NCBI GenBank assembly: GCA_965657085.1
Contig: CBFHND010000023.1
Span: forward strand, 1-55,041
Origin: CBFHND01 sp965657085
GTDB lineage: Bacteria > Pseudomonadota > Alphaproteobacteria > Rhodobacterales > Rhodobacteraceae
Direction of reading: 5' to 3'
DNA length: 55,041 nucleotides
The notes beneath the pieces were generated by a model. It searched no databases and was not told where the DNA came from. It saw only the letters and a program-made list of their open reading frames with translations. Made by a program: the position numbers and the translations under genes. Shown here one piece after another: positions 36,340 to 44,829 of this stretch (positions are counted from its first letter, which is position 1; every line of letters begins with the position of its first letter).

Positions 36340-38358
36340 TTAGCCCAGAAGGGCCTTGGACTTGGCCACGATGGCGTCCGATGTGATGCCGAACTTCTCG
36401 AACAGCTCACCGGCAGGGGCCGACGCGCCAAAGCGGTCCATGCCCACGAAATCGGCCTTGCCGCGTGGTGCACGTTCGCCCAGCAGCCACTGATCCCAGC
36501 CCTGACGCACGGCCGCCTCGACGCCCACACGCACAGCGCCCGCAGGCAGCACGCGGCGGCGATAGCTTTCGTCCTGTGCGGCAAACAGCTCCATGCAGGG
36601 CATGGACACCACGCGGGTGCCAATGCCTTCGGCCTGCAACGCGTCGCGCGCTTCCAGCGCCAGGTGCACCTCTGACCCGGTGGCGATCAGGATCACCTGA
36701 CGCTTGCCCTCGGCCTCGGCCAGAACATAGGCACCTTGCGCGCTCAGGTTCTTGGTCTTGTGCTCGGTGCGCACGGTGGGCAGGCCCTGACGGGTGAGCG
36801 ACAGCACCGATGGCGTGTCCTTCGACGTCAGCGCGATTTCCCACGCTTCTGCCGTTTCGATCGTGTCGGCGGGACGGAACACGTAGGTGTTGGGCGTCGC
36901 GCGCGAAATCGCCAGATGTTCGACAGGCTGGTGGGTCGGGCCGTCTTCGCCCAGTCCGATGCTGTCGTGCGTCATCACAAAGACCGTGGGCACCTGCATC
37001 AAGGCCGCCAGACGCATCGCGGGGCGCGCATAGTCGGTGAAACACATGAACGTGCCGCCATAGGGGCGGATGCCCCCGTGCAGCACCATGCCGTTCATCG
37101 CCGCGGCCATGCCGTGCTCGCGGATGCCCCAATACACGTACCGCCCGCCGCGGCTGTCCACGTCGAAGACACCCAGATCACCGGTCTTGGTGTTGTTCGA
37201 TCCGGTCAGGTCGGCGCTGCCGCCCACGGTTTCGGGCATGATCGGATTGACCACTTCCAGCACCTTTTCGCTGCTGGCGCGGGTGGCGAGCTTGGGCGCG
37301 CTTTCCGACATCTGCTTTTTGAAAGCCTTGATGGTCGCGCTCAGCTTGCGCGGGGCGTCCAGCGCATATGTGCGCTCGAACTGTGCGCGCTTGGACTTGC
37401 TGACGCTGGCCAGACGCGCCTCCCAGTCGGCGCGGGCCTCGGCCCCACGCGCGCCGATGGCTTCCCACGCGGCTTTCACGTCCGCAGGCACCTCGAAGGG
37501 GCCGGTTGTCCAGCCATAGGCCGCCTTGGCCGCCTGCATCTGTTCGGGATCGGTCAACGCGCCATGACCTTTGGACGTGTCCTGTGCCGCATGACCCAGA
37601 GCGATATGGGTCTTGCAGGCGATCATCGTGGGTTTCTTGCCCTTTTTGGCTTGCGTCAGCGCCGCGTCGATCTCATCGGGGTTGTGGCCGTCGATCTCGA
37701 TCACGTTCCAGCCCGCCGCCTTGAAGCGCTGCGGCTGATCGGTGCGGTCGCTCAGTTCAACCGTGCCGTCGATGGTGATGTTGTTGTTGTCCCACAGCAC
37801 CACCAGTTTGCCGAGGCTGTGCCGACCGGCCAGCGTGATGGCCTCCTGGCTCACGCCTTCCATCAAACAGCCGTCGCCCGCAATCACGTATGTGTAGTGA
37901 TCGACCAGCTTCTTGCCGTAGTGTGCGCGCTGGATCTCTTCGGCCATGGCAAAGCCCACGGCGTTGGAAATACCCTGACCCAAGGGGCCCGTGGTGGTTT
38001 CGATCGCATCGGCAAGGAAGTTTTCAGGGTGCCCGGCCGTGCGCGCGCCCAGCTGGCGGAAATTCTTGATCTCTTCGAGCGGGAATTGCGCATCTCCAAC
38101 AAGGTGCAGCAGCGAATAGAGCAACATCGACCCATGGCCCGCCGACAGGATGAACCGGTCGCGGTCGGGCCAGTTCGGGGCAGAGGCATCGAACTTGAGG
38201 TGCTTTTCGTAGAGGACAGTGGCGACATCGGCCATGCCCATGGGCATACCGGAGTGACCGGAGTTTGCGGCGGCAACGGCATCCAGCGTCAGCGCACGGA
38301 TGGCGGTGGCCTTGGACCAATGTTCGGGATGAGCAGATTTCAGGGCGTTCAGGTCCAC
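36340..38358 (-). CDS. tkt: Transketolase
   Basis: A 672-residue transketolase, moving two-carbon units between sugar phosphates in the pentose phosphate and related pathways. Motifs are HSGMPMGMADVATVLY, the thiamine diphosphate site GDGCLMEGVSQEA...WDNNNI, the pyrimidine-binding ENFLADAIETTTGPLGQG, the YVYWGIREHGMAAAMNGM loop, and PYGGTFMCFTDYARPAMRLAAL. Length is standard. It starts at 38358 and converges on the RTX-type gene; to its right, in the other direction, lies the zauP-zapA pair, with 253 bases between. Confidence 0.97.
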   Translation of the reverse strand: MDLNALKSAHPEHWSKATAIRALTLDAVAAANSGHSGMPMGMADVATVLYEKHLKFDASAPNWPDRDRFILSAGHGSMLLYSLLHLVGDAQFPLEEIKNFRQLGARTAGHPENFLADAIETTTGPLGQGISNAVGFAMAEEIQRAHYGKKLVDHYTYVIAGDGCLMEGVSQEAITLAGRHSLGKLVVLWDNNNITIDGTVELSDRTDQPQRFKAAGWNVIEIDGHNPDEIDAALTQAKKGKKPTMIACKTHIALGHAAQDTSKGHGALTDPEQMQAAKAAYGWTTGPFEVPADVKAAWEAIGARGAEARADWEARLASVSKSKRAQFERTYALDAPRKLSATIKAFKKQMSESAPKLATRASSEKVLEVVNPIMPETVGGSADLTGSNNTKTGDLGVFDVDSRGGRYVYWGIREHGMAAAMNGMVLHGGIRPYGGTFMCFTDYARPAMRLAALMQVPTVFVMTHDSIGLGEDGPTHQPVEHLAISRATPNTYVFRPADTIETAEAWEIALTSKDTPSVLSLTRQGLPTVRTEHKTKNLSAQGAYVLAEAEGKRQVILIATGSEVHLALEARDALQAEGIGTRVVSMPCMELFAAQDESYRRRVLPAGAVRVGVEAAVRQGWDQWLLGERAPRGKADFVGMDRFGASAPAGELFEKFGITSDAIVAKSKALLG

Positions 38359-38611
38359 GGGGCAGCTTCCTCTGGGTTGGAATAACGGGGCTTGGAACGC
38401 TGCATAACAGCCGCCGCGCAGGGGTCAAGCGCTGCGGCACATAGCGCGCGCATCGGCACTTCAACAGGGCCCTGCAAGTGGTTGATCGCAAAGAGCGCGC
38501 ATTTTTTTTCGCCTTTGGGTAGGATCGGGAAAAGCTGCAGCACGCCGGGCGATTCGCGGATGGCAAAAGCGGGCGGCGGCGGACAGGCAGAGTGCAAGTC
38601 AGGGACGAGGT

Positions 38612-39094
38612 ATGACAGACATAGACGAGTTACAGCGCCGGATTACGGCGGCGATGGACCGGGTGGCCACAGGACTGGGCCAATTGAACAGCGCCGGTGG
38701 CGACAGCGCCGGGATGCAGCAGGCTCTGGACGACGAAAAGACCGCCAATGCCCAGTTGCAGGAGCGGATCAAGACGCTGACTGCCCGGCAAGAGACTGAA
38801 TTGGCGGAATTGCGCGCACAGGCGGACGAGGCCAAGGGCCAGATGGCCCAGCTGGACGCCGATCTGCAGCGGTTGCGCAAGGCCAACGGCCAGTTGCGCC
38901 AATCCAACCAGGCGCTGCGCGAGGCCAACGAGGCCGGCGTGGGTGAGCCGCACCTGATCAACAAGGCGATGCTGGCCGAACTGGAATCGCTGCGCGCTGC
39001 GCGGGCGGCGGATGTGGCCGAGGCCAGCAGCATCATCAACGCGCTGACGCCGCTTTTGGACGACGCGGCCACCACCGCAGGGGAGGACGCATAA
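38612..39094 (+). CDS. ZauP-like coiled-coil protein upstream of ZapA
   Basis: A 160-residue protein that is almost entirely coiled coil (about residues 30-115: ALDDEKTANAQLQERIKTLTARQ, LDADLQRLRKANGQLRQSNQALREANE). A short N-terminal helix (MTDIDELQRRITAAMDRV) and a C-terminal helix ending HLINKAMLAELESLRAARAADVAE flank it. Its stop codon overlaps the zapA start (TAATG). In Caulobacter the equivalent gene is zauP ('ZapA upstream protein'), which with ZapA focuses the Z-ring. The position and architecture fit; I have no alignment. The start at 38612 follows GACGAGG. Confidence 0.8.
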   Translation: MTDIDELQRRITAAMDRVATGLGQLNSAGGDSAGMQQALDDEKTANAQLQERIKTLTARQETELAELRAQADEAKGQMAQLDADLQRLRKANGQLRQSNQALREANEAGVGEPHLINKAMLAELESLRAARAADVAEASSIINALTPLLDDAATTAGEDA

Positions 39095-39495
39095 TGCCCG
39101 AGGTCACGATCACCATCGGAGGCCGCCAGTTCGAGGTGGCCTGTCAGGAAGGCGAAGAGAATTACCTGCACACCGCGGCCAAGATGCTGGACGACGAGGC
39201 ACAGGTGCTGAGCGATCAGGTGGGGCGCATGCCCGAAGCACGGATGTTGTTGATGGCGGGGCTTTTGCTGGCTGACAAGACCGCCAGCGTCGAGGACCGG
39301 ATCAAGGACGTGCAAGCGACGCTGGCCGAACGTGAGGCCGAACTGGAAGGTCTGCGCAACGCGGCCGCCCCGGAACCAGAGCGCGTGGAGGTGCCCGTGG
39401 TGCCGGACACCGTGAAGGACACGCTGGCCGAACTGGCCGCGCGCGCCGAGGCGCTGGCCGGTCAGGTGCAGGACAAGCTGGACGGCACTGCCTGA
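39094..39495 (+). CDS. zapA: Cell division protein ZapA
   Basis: A 133-residue ZapA-family protein. The N-terminal strand EVTITIGGRQFEVACQEGEENYLHTAAKMLDDEAQVL is the ZapA beta domain, followed by RMPEARMLLMAGLLLADKTASVEDRI and a coiled coil. ZapA crosslinks FtsZ filaments. The C-terminal 30 residues (TVKDTLAELAARAEALAGQVQDKL) extend the usual length. A near-perfect GC hairpin (39513-39539) follows, without a T-run. Many bacteria have 6S RNA just after zapA; I could not recognise it in the 115 bases here. Confidence 0.93.
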   Translation: MPEVTITIGGRQFEVACQEGEENYLHTAAKMLDDEAQVLSDQVGRMPEARMLLMAGLLLADKTASVEDRIKDVQATLAEREAELEGLRNAAAPEPERVEVPVVPDTVKDTLAELAARAEALAGQVQDKLDGTA

Positions 39496-39610
39496 CCCGC
39501 CCCGAAAGTGAGCGGGCAGGCCATATTGCGGCCCGCCCGAACCCGTTTGATGTATTGAGTGATGGCCCTGTTTTGGGGCCGATAATTTCATTGCAAGTGA
39601 CGAGGTCGCC

Positions 39611-40777
39611 ATGCCCGATATTTTTGGTCTGAATTCCGATATTCCCGGAAAGTCCGCCGAAACCCGGTGGGTTCTGGCCTGTTGGGGCGCTTTGGCGCTG
39701 GGGGTTGCGGTTGTCTTTACCCTTGGCCTGAGCAACGACGTGATAGGCGCGCAGGCGGCATCGATGGCGGGGCTTTTCCTTGCGGGTGCGGCCACGCTGT
39801 CGGGGGCGTTCATCGGTTTTCTCTTTGGCATCCCGCGGTCCAAACAGGGTGCAGGTCCGGTAGCCGGCGCGGCCGGGGCCGAGGAACGTGAATATCAGGA
39901 AAACACCAACCTCGAACAGATATCCGACTGGCTGACCAAGATCATCGTGGGCATCACGCTGGTGCAGTTCAACGAAATCCGCGGCATCGTCGTGGAGGCA
40001 GGCAACCGTTTTGGCCCCGCGTTGCTGCCCGCCGATGCCGGTGTGGGGCAGGCGGTTGGCGTTGCGCTGATCATCTACTTCTTCATCGTGGGCTTTCTCT
40101 TTGGCTACCTGTGGACGCGCATCCACATGGAATACGTGCTGCGCTGGCAAAGCGTGCAAAGCTCCGTCGAGATCACCGAGATCCTTGAACGCAAGCGCGA
40201 GCAGGAAAACGATGTGGATGCCGAGGCCTTCGAGATGACGGATTCCTATCTTGAACTGGCCGCCGATCCCACCGCACCCGAGTTTGCCAACATCGAACAG
40301 AAAGTCGCGGCCTCGTCGTTGATCGCGCGCACCATGATCTTTGAACGCGCCCGCGAGACGCGGCGGGATGCCTGGCGCAAGCCCATCGGCGATCCGGAGC
40401 GCACGCTGGTCGACCGCACGATCCCGATTTTCCGGGGCCTCGTGGCGGCGGCGCCCAACCAGTATCACCGCAACTACGGGCAATTGGGTTATGCGCTTGT
40501 GAAGTCCACACGCCCCGATTGGGAAGCGGCCAAGGCCGCCTTTGAGCGTGCCATCGTGCTGCGGGGCAAGGGCGAGAAGTCAGGCACCGGTTACTATGAG
40601 TTCAACCTTGCGGTCACGCACATCAATCTCGATGCGAATTTCCACGAGGGCAAACCCTCAGAGCCGGATACCCGCGCCCGCATCGTGGCCCTTCTGGATG
40701 AAGGGCGCACGGTGATCGATCTGCACGGCGAAGACGTGATCGTCGCCTGGGCCAAGCTGAACAAGTACAAGATTTAG
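39611..40777 (+). CDS. Uncharacterised membrane protein with helical-repeat C-terminus
   Basis: A 388-residue protein. Three or four membrane segments lie in residues 18-170: VLACWGALALGVAVVFTLGL, AGLFLAGAATLSGAFIGFLFGIP, and VGQAVGVALIIYFFIVGFLFGYLW. Between them is YQENTNLEQISDWLTKIIVGITLVQFNEI, a motif I have seen in several uncharacterised membrane proteins next to 'GFLFGIPR'. The cytoplasmic C-terminal 200 residues look like TPR or related helical repeats (YHRNYGQLGYALVKSTRPDWEAAKAAFERAI). A sensor or scaffold role is possible; some proteins with this TM core are reported in conflict-system contexts, but nothing here confirms it. No neighbouring defence genes. Confidence 0.6.
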   Translation: MPDIFGLNSDIPGKSAETRWVLACWGALALGVAVVFTLGLSNDVIGAQAASMAGLFLAGAATLSGAFIGFLFGIPRSKQGAGPVAGAAGAEEREYQENTNLEQISDWLTKIIVGITLVQFNEIRGIVVEAGNRFGPALLPADAGVGQAVGVALIIYFFIVGFLFGYLWTRIHMEYVLRWQSVQSSVEITEILERKREQENDVDAEAFEMTDSYLELAADPTAPEFANIEQKVAASSLIARTMIFERARETRRDAWRKPIGDPERTLVDRTIPIFRGLVAAAPNQYHRNYGQLGYALVKSTRPDWEAAKAAFERAIVLRGKGEKSGTGYYEFNLAVTHINLDANFHEGKPSEPDTRARIVALLDEGRTVIDLHGEDVIVAWAKLNKYKI

Positions 40778-40815
40778 GCACCCCCCGCCTGCGCGGCAGG
40801 GGCCGTGACCTGCGA

Positions 40816-41178
40816 TCAGCCGTTGGCTTCGCGGATCTTGTCGGCGGCATCCTTGTCGTAGCTGACACCGTTGTCTTCAAAGAGCGTGTCCAGCTCGCCC
40901 GAGAGGGTCATCTCGGTGATGATGTCGCAGCCGCCGACGAATTCACCCTTCACGTAAAGCTGGGGAATGGTCGGCCAGTCCGAGAAATCCTTGATGCCCT
41001 GGCGGATGGCGTCATTTTCCAGCACGTTCACGTCGGAAAATTCAACACCCATGTAGTTCAGAACCCCGGCCACGCGGCTGGAGAACCCGCATTGCGGCAT
41101 GGATTTGGTGCCTTTCATGAACAGCACCACGTCGTTGGCGGTGATCGTCTCTTGGATTTGGGAATTGGCATCGGTCAT
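40816..41178 (-). CDS. grxD: Monothiol glutaredoxin (Grx4 family)
   Basis: A 120-residue monothiol glutaredoxin with the CGFS active site (SMPQCGFSSRVAGVLN), the cis-Pro DWPTIPQLYV loop and the GGCDIITEM glutathione site. Grx4 proteins bind a [2Fe-2S] cluster together with BolA and deliver it to target proteins. BolA is encoded two genes upstream on the same strand, and a small membrane protein between overlaps this gene's start by four bases, so all three form a unit. Confidence 0.95.
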   Translation of the reverse strand: MTDANSQIQETITANDVVLFMKGTKSMPQCGFSSRVAGVLNYMGVEFSDVNVLENDAIRQGIKDFSDWPTIPQLYVKGEFVGGCDIITEMTLSGELDTLFEDNGVSYDKDAADKIREANG

Positions 41179-41420
41179 TTGCGTGGTTTCCTTGGTACAA
41201 AGGTTTTTGCGTATTCTTGTGGGTCGCGGGGCACGCGAAAGGTGCCGGAATGTCCGCCGCCGCCGCCGCCCGAGTGATAGTTGGCCTCGATCTCGTGATA
41301 GCCTGTGCCGGGGGCGCTACCGCGTTCGGCATCCTTGGCGTGGCGAATGGACTGGGCTGCACGGATCACCGCCACCACCAGGATGGCAAGGCAGAGAAGT
41401 CCGATCAGTATCCAATCCAT
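41175..41420 (-). CDS. Small membrane protein between bolA and grxD
   Basis: An 81-residue protein with an N-terminal TM helix (WILIGLLCLAILVVAVIRAA), a short charged stretch, and a Gly-rich, His-containing tail (YHSGGGGGGHSGTFRVP) ending FVPRKPRK. It lies ten bases after bolA and overlaps the grxD start by 4 bases, so it is co-translated with the iron-sulfur pair. The overlap strongly supports a real gene. The family is unknown to me. Confidence 0.8.
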   Translation of the reverse strand: MDWILIGLLCLAILVVAVIRAAQSIRHAKDAERGSAPGTGYHEIEANYHSGGGGGGHSGTFRVPRDPQEYAKTFVPRKPRK

Positions 41421-41430
41421 CGTGCGCGCC

Positions 41431-41673
41431 CTAGTCCGGGGCCTTGGTGGTCAGGGCCAGGGCGTGCAATTCACCATGTGCACCGTCCATCTTGCCCTTG
41501 AGGGCTGCGTAGACCGCGCGTTGTTGCTGTACCCGGTTCTTGCCTTTGAACGAGGCGTCGATCACCTCGGCAGCATAGTGGTTGCCGTCCCCTGCAAGGT
41601 CGGTGATCGTGATCTTGGCCTCTGGAAAGGTCTCGCGGATCAGATCCTCGATGTCCTGAGCTTGCATGGGCAT
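41431..41673 (-). CDS. bolA: BolA-family protein
   Basis: An 80-residue BolA with the usual fold: AQDIEDLIRETFPEAKITITDLAGDGNHYAAEVIDASFKG, then NRVQQQRAVYAALKGKM and a His-rich C-terminus (HGELHALALTT). His residues near 33 and at the C-terminus are the likely cluster ligands. It heads the bolA-small protein-grxD unit. ATGs at 41673 and 41667 are both possible; GGAG lies about six bases before the first. Confidence 0.93.
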   Translation of the reverse strand: MPMQAQDIEDLIRETFPEAKITITDLAGDGNHYAAEVIDASFKGKNRVQQQRAVYAALKGKMDGAHGELHALALTTKAPD

Positions 41674-41850
41674 GGTCGGCGGCTCCGTATGTGTGATCGG
41701 CTGGTTCAGATTTAGGGCGGCAGGGGGCGGGGTGCAAGCGGAACCGGTTGCCGGGCCGGGCCGCCCGTGAACTGTCCGTGATCCGATTGCGCGCGCCTTG
41801 CGCGCACGACTTTGTTTGTTTTAGGCTGCGGGCTCACCAATCCAGCAGGA

Positions 41851-42003
41851 TCGGAGCCGCCCTTGATTGATCTTTTGCCTGACAGCCGCCACATCTCTTC
41901 CCAAGAGAAATAGCCGTTTCCCCGCTGGCGGGGCCCCTCGGCGATTTATCTTGGCAAGCGCTGTTTCGGATGTCTGCCAACGCTCAAGCAAGGGCGGCTC
42001 CGA
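41851..42003. mobile_element. MITE-like 153-bp element with 15-bp terminal inverted repeats
   Basis: TCGGAGCCGCCCTTG (41851-41865) and its exact reverse complement (41989-42003) bound a 153-bp stretch. CAGCAGGA occurs directly outside the left end (41843-41850) and again two bases outside the right end (42006-42013), as a target-site duplication would. The inside has two small hairpins (CTCTT/AAGAG near 41895-41907; CCCCGC/GCGGGG at 41920-41933) and no convincing gene. The flanking bases 41674-41850 also hold no gene, only a TGCGCGC/GCGCGCA hairpin at 41788-41806 followed by a T-rich run. Presence of the element this close to xdhC may change its transcription. Confidence 0.6.
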
Positions 42004-42036
42004 CACAGCAGGATCGCAAGGCAGAGGACCGCGCAG

Positions 42037-43005
42037 ATGGATATCTTTGAGAATGCGCCCGAACAGGCGTTGGCGTGGCATCAGGCCGGAACGGGTGCGG
42101 CATTGGCCACGGTCATCGAAACCTGGGGCAGTGCGCCGCGCCGGGTGGGCGCGATGCTTGTCGTGTCGGGCGATGGTCAGATGCAGGGATCGGTGTCGGG
42201 TGGCTGTGTCGAGGGTGCGGTGGTGCTGGAGGCGCAGGATGCGCTGGCCGATGGGCAGCCCCGGCTTTTGGAATACGGTGTCAGCGACGGCGATGCCTTT
42301 GCCGTGGGACTGGCCTGTGGCGGGACCATCCGCATTCTGGTCGAACCGGTGGGCGCGGCCTTGCCGGTCAAGATGCTGGAGGCGTTGGTGGCGGCGCGCG
42401 CCGAACGGCGGCGACTGGCCTACGTGGTGAACACGGACACATGGCAGCGGTCGATGACAGACGACGGGTTTGCGGCGCGTTTTGCCAAGGACCGCTCGGG
42501 TTTTGAAGAGGACGGCAGCACCTTCGTACACATCCACAACCCGCCCTTGCGGCTGGCGGTGGTAGGGGCGGTGCATATCGCGCAGGCATTGGTGCCGATG
42601 GCGCGGATTGCAGGGTTTGACCCGGTGGTGATCGATCCGCGCGGGGCCTTCGGGTCGCAAGAGCGGTTTCCGGGTGAGCGTGTTGTCAACGACTGGCCCG
42701 ACGAGGCGCTGGAGGCCGAGGGCATGGATGCCCGCACGGCGCTGGTGTTGCTGACCCATGATCCCAAGCTGGATGATCCTGCGTTGCATCTGGGGCTGGC
42801 ATCGGACGCGTTTTATATCGGCGCGCTGGGGTCCACGCGCACCCATGCCAAGCGGGTGGCGCGGTTGCAGGAGGCCGGGTTCGATGCGGATCAGATTGCG
42901 CGCACACGTGGCCCGGTTGGACTGGATATCGGGGCCGCCAGCCCGCCTGAGATTGCCGTTTCGATCCTTGCCCAGATGATTGATGCCCTGAGGAAAGGCG
43001 CATGA
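42037..43005 (+). CDS. XdhC-family molybdenum cofactor-insertion protein
   Basis: A 322-residue XdhC-type protein. The N-terminal domain has TVIETWGSAPRRVGAMLVVSGDG and GSVSGGCVEGAVV. The C-terminal Rossmann part contains AVVGAVHIAQALVPMA and YIGALGSTRTHAKRVARL. XdhC/CoxI proteins sulfurate and insert the molybdenum cofactor into xanthine-dehydrogenase-type enzymes. It precedes the molybdopterin-binding gene (4-base overlap) and the cox structural genes, which supports that role. A 32-base gap separates it from the MITE-like element. Confidence 0.93.
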   Translation: MDIFENAPEQALAWHQAGTGAALATVIETWGSAPRRVGAMLVVSGDGQMQGSVSGGCVEGAVVLEAQDALADGQPRLLEYGVSDGDAFAVGLACGGTIRILVEPVGAALPVKMLEALVAARAERRRLAYVVNTDTWQRSMTDDGFAARFAKDRSGFEEDGSTFVHIHNPPLRLAVVGAVHIAQALVPMARIAGFDPVVIDPRGAFGSQERFPGERVVNDWPDEALEAEGMDARTALVLLTHDPKLDDPALHLGLASDAFYIGALGSTRTHAKRVARLQEAGFDADQIARTRGPVGLDIGAASPPEIAVSILAQMIDALRKGA

Positions 43006-44003
43006 AGTTCGGTCCGGTGCCCGTGGCGGAGGCTGGTGGTGCGATCCTTGCCCATTCCATGACGGCCGGGGGCACGCGGATTTCCAAGGGCACGCATCTG
43101 GATGTGAGCCATCTGCGGTTGTTTGCCGATGCCGGGGTAACCGAAGTGGTGGCCGCCCGACTTGAACGGGGCGACATCGAGGAAAACGCCGCCGCCGCCG
43201 CACTGGCGCAGGCGGTGGTGCCGGACCCGGACGCGCAGCGGCTGCGCCTGACCGGGGCGGGAGCGGGACGCGTGAACCTTTATGCCACCACGCCGGGGGT
43301 TGCGGTGATCCAAAGGGATGCGGTGCAGGCGTTAAATGCTGTGAACCCGATGATCACCATGGCCACTGTCCCGCCGCTGCACCGGGTCGATGCGGGGGGA
43401 ATGATTGCCACGATCAAGATCATCTCCTACGGCGTGCCGCAGCACGATGTAGAGCAGGCCGGCGCGCTGGGCCGGGCTGCCCTGCACATCGCGCTGCCGC
43501 GCTATGCCGAGGCGACCCTGATCGAGACGCAAGTGCAGGGCGTGGCCACCAGCACAAAGGGGCGCGCGGCCACGGCGGCGCGGCTGGAACGGTTGAGTGC
43601 AGGTTTGAGCGCGCGGGTGGTGACAGATCATGCCGCCGGGCCGCTGGCTGAGGCAATTGCACAGGCGCCGGGCGAGATGGTCCTGATCCTCACGGCCTCT
43701 GCCACGTCCGATGCACAGGACGTGGCCCCCGATGCATTGCGCCGCGCCGGGGGGCGGGTCGAGGCCTTTGGCATGCCGGTTGATCCCGGCAACCTGCTGT
43801 TTTTCGGCTGGTTGGGCGACAAACCGGTGATTGGCTTGCCGGGCTGCGCACGCTCACCTGCGCTCAATGGGGCCGATTGGGTGCTGGAGCGCCTGATGTG
43901 CGGGCTGCCTTTGACGGCGGCGGACATCTCGGCCATGGGGGTTGGTGGATTGCTCAAGGAAATTCCAACGCGACCCAGACCGCGTGCCGCAGGCGGGACT
44001 TGA
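43002..44003 (+). CDS. Molybdopterin-binding protein (MoeA/MogA-like fold)
   Basis: A 333-residue protein with a C-terminal molybdopterin-binding (MoCF_biosynth) domain: AEAIAQAPGEMVLILTASATSDAQDVAPDALRRAGG, then GMPVDPGNLLFFGWLGDKPVIGLPGCARSPALNGADWVLERL. The N-terminal half carries FGPVPVAEAGGAILAHSM and GVAVIQRDAVQALNAVNP. It belongs to the group found beside XdhC and CoxSLM, thought to prepare or present the cofactor. ATG overlaps the xdhC stop by 4 bases. A 237-base gap follows before coxS, which may hold a separate promoter. Confidence 0.88.
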   Translation: MKFGPVPVAEAGGAILAHSMTAGGTRISKGTHLDVSHLRLFADAGVTEVVAARLERGDIEENAAAAALAQAVVPDPDAQRLRLTGAGAGRVNLYATTPGVAVIQRDAVQALNAVNPMITMATVPPLHRVDAGGMIATIKIISYGVPQHDVEQAGALGRAALHIALPRYAEATLIETQVQGVATSTKGRAATAARLERLSAGLSARVVTDHAAGPLAEAIAQAPGEMVLILTASATSDAQDVAPDALRRAGGRVEAFGMPVDPGNLLFFGWLGDKPVIGLPGCARSPALNGADWVLERLMCGLPLTAADISAMGVGGLLKEIPTRPRPRAAGGT

Positions 44004-44240
44004 GAAAAATGTGCACCATCCTGCACGTCGGACAACAACCAACCCGAACCAGGTATCCAAATCAGTTTTGACATCGAACGGCTTGATGCGGATGCGATCG
44101 CCGATAGAGAGTTGAGGCGAGGCGCGCCTAAGTGCCAATAACATTCCGGCGCAAATTGCGTGCGCGGCCAGAATACTGTTTCCAAACGAAAAGCGCCGTG
44201 CTTAACTCGGATCAAACAAAAGCTAATCAGGGAGGATGAT

Positions 44241-44726
<486 letters not shown>

Positions 44727-44829
44727 GCGCGACGTCAAACCATTCCGAAGCCCGGACATTCCTTCGGGCTGACAATCAAGTAGGGGCGATGCGCGGGGAG
44801 GCGTATCATCCCCAAAAGGAGGAATAAAA

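Noticed and set aside
38359..38611. T8 run and GC-rich stems before zauP
   Set aside because: No clear stem precedes the T-run on either strand; probably the promoter region of zauP/tkt.
39496..39610. Possible 6S RNA after zapA
   Set aside because: Only 115 bases and no long central-bubble hairpin could be drawn.
43854..44144. Minus-strand frame with SIGDRIRIKPFDVKTDLDTW before coxS
   Set aside because: Looks partly natural, but half lies antisense to the molybdopterin-binding gene and no ribosome binding site or family is evident.
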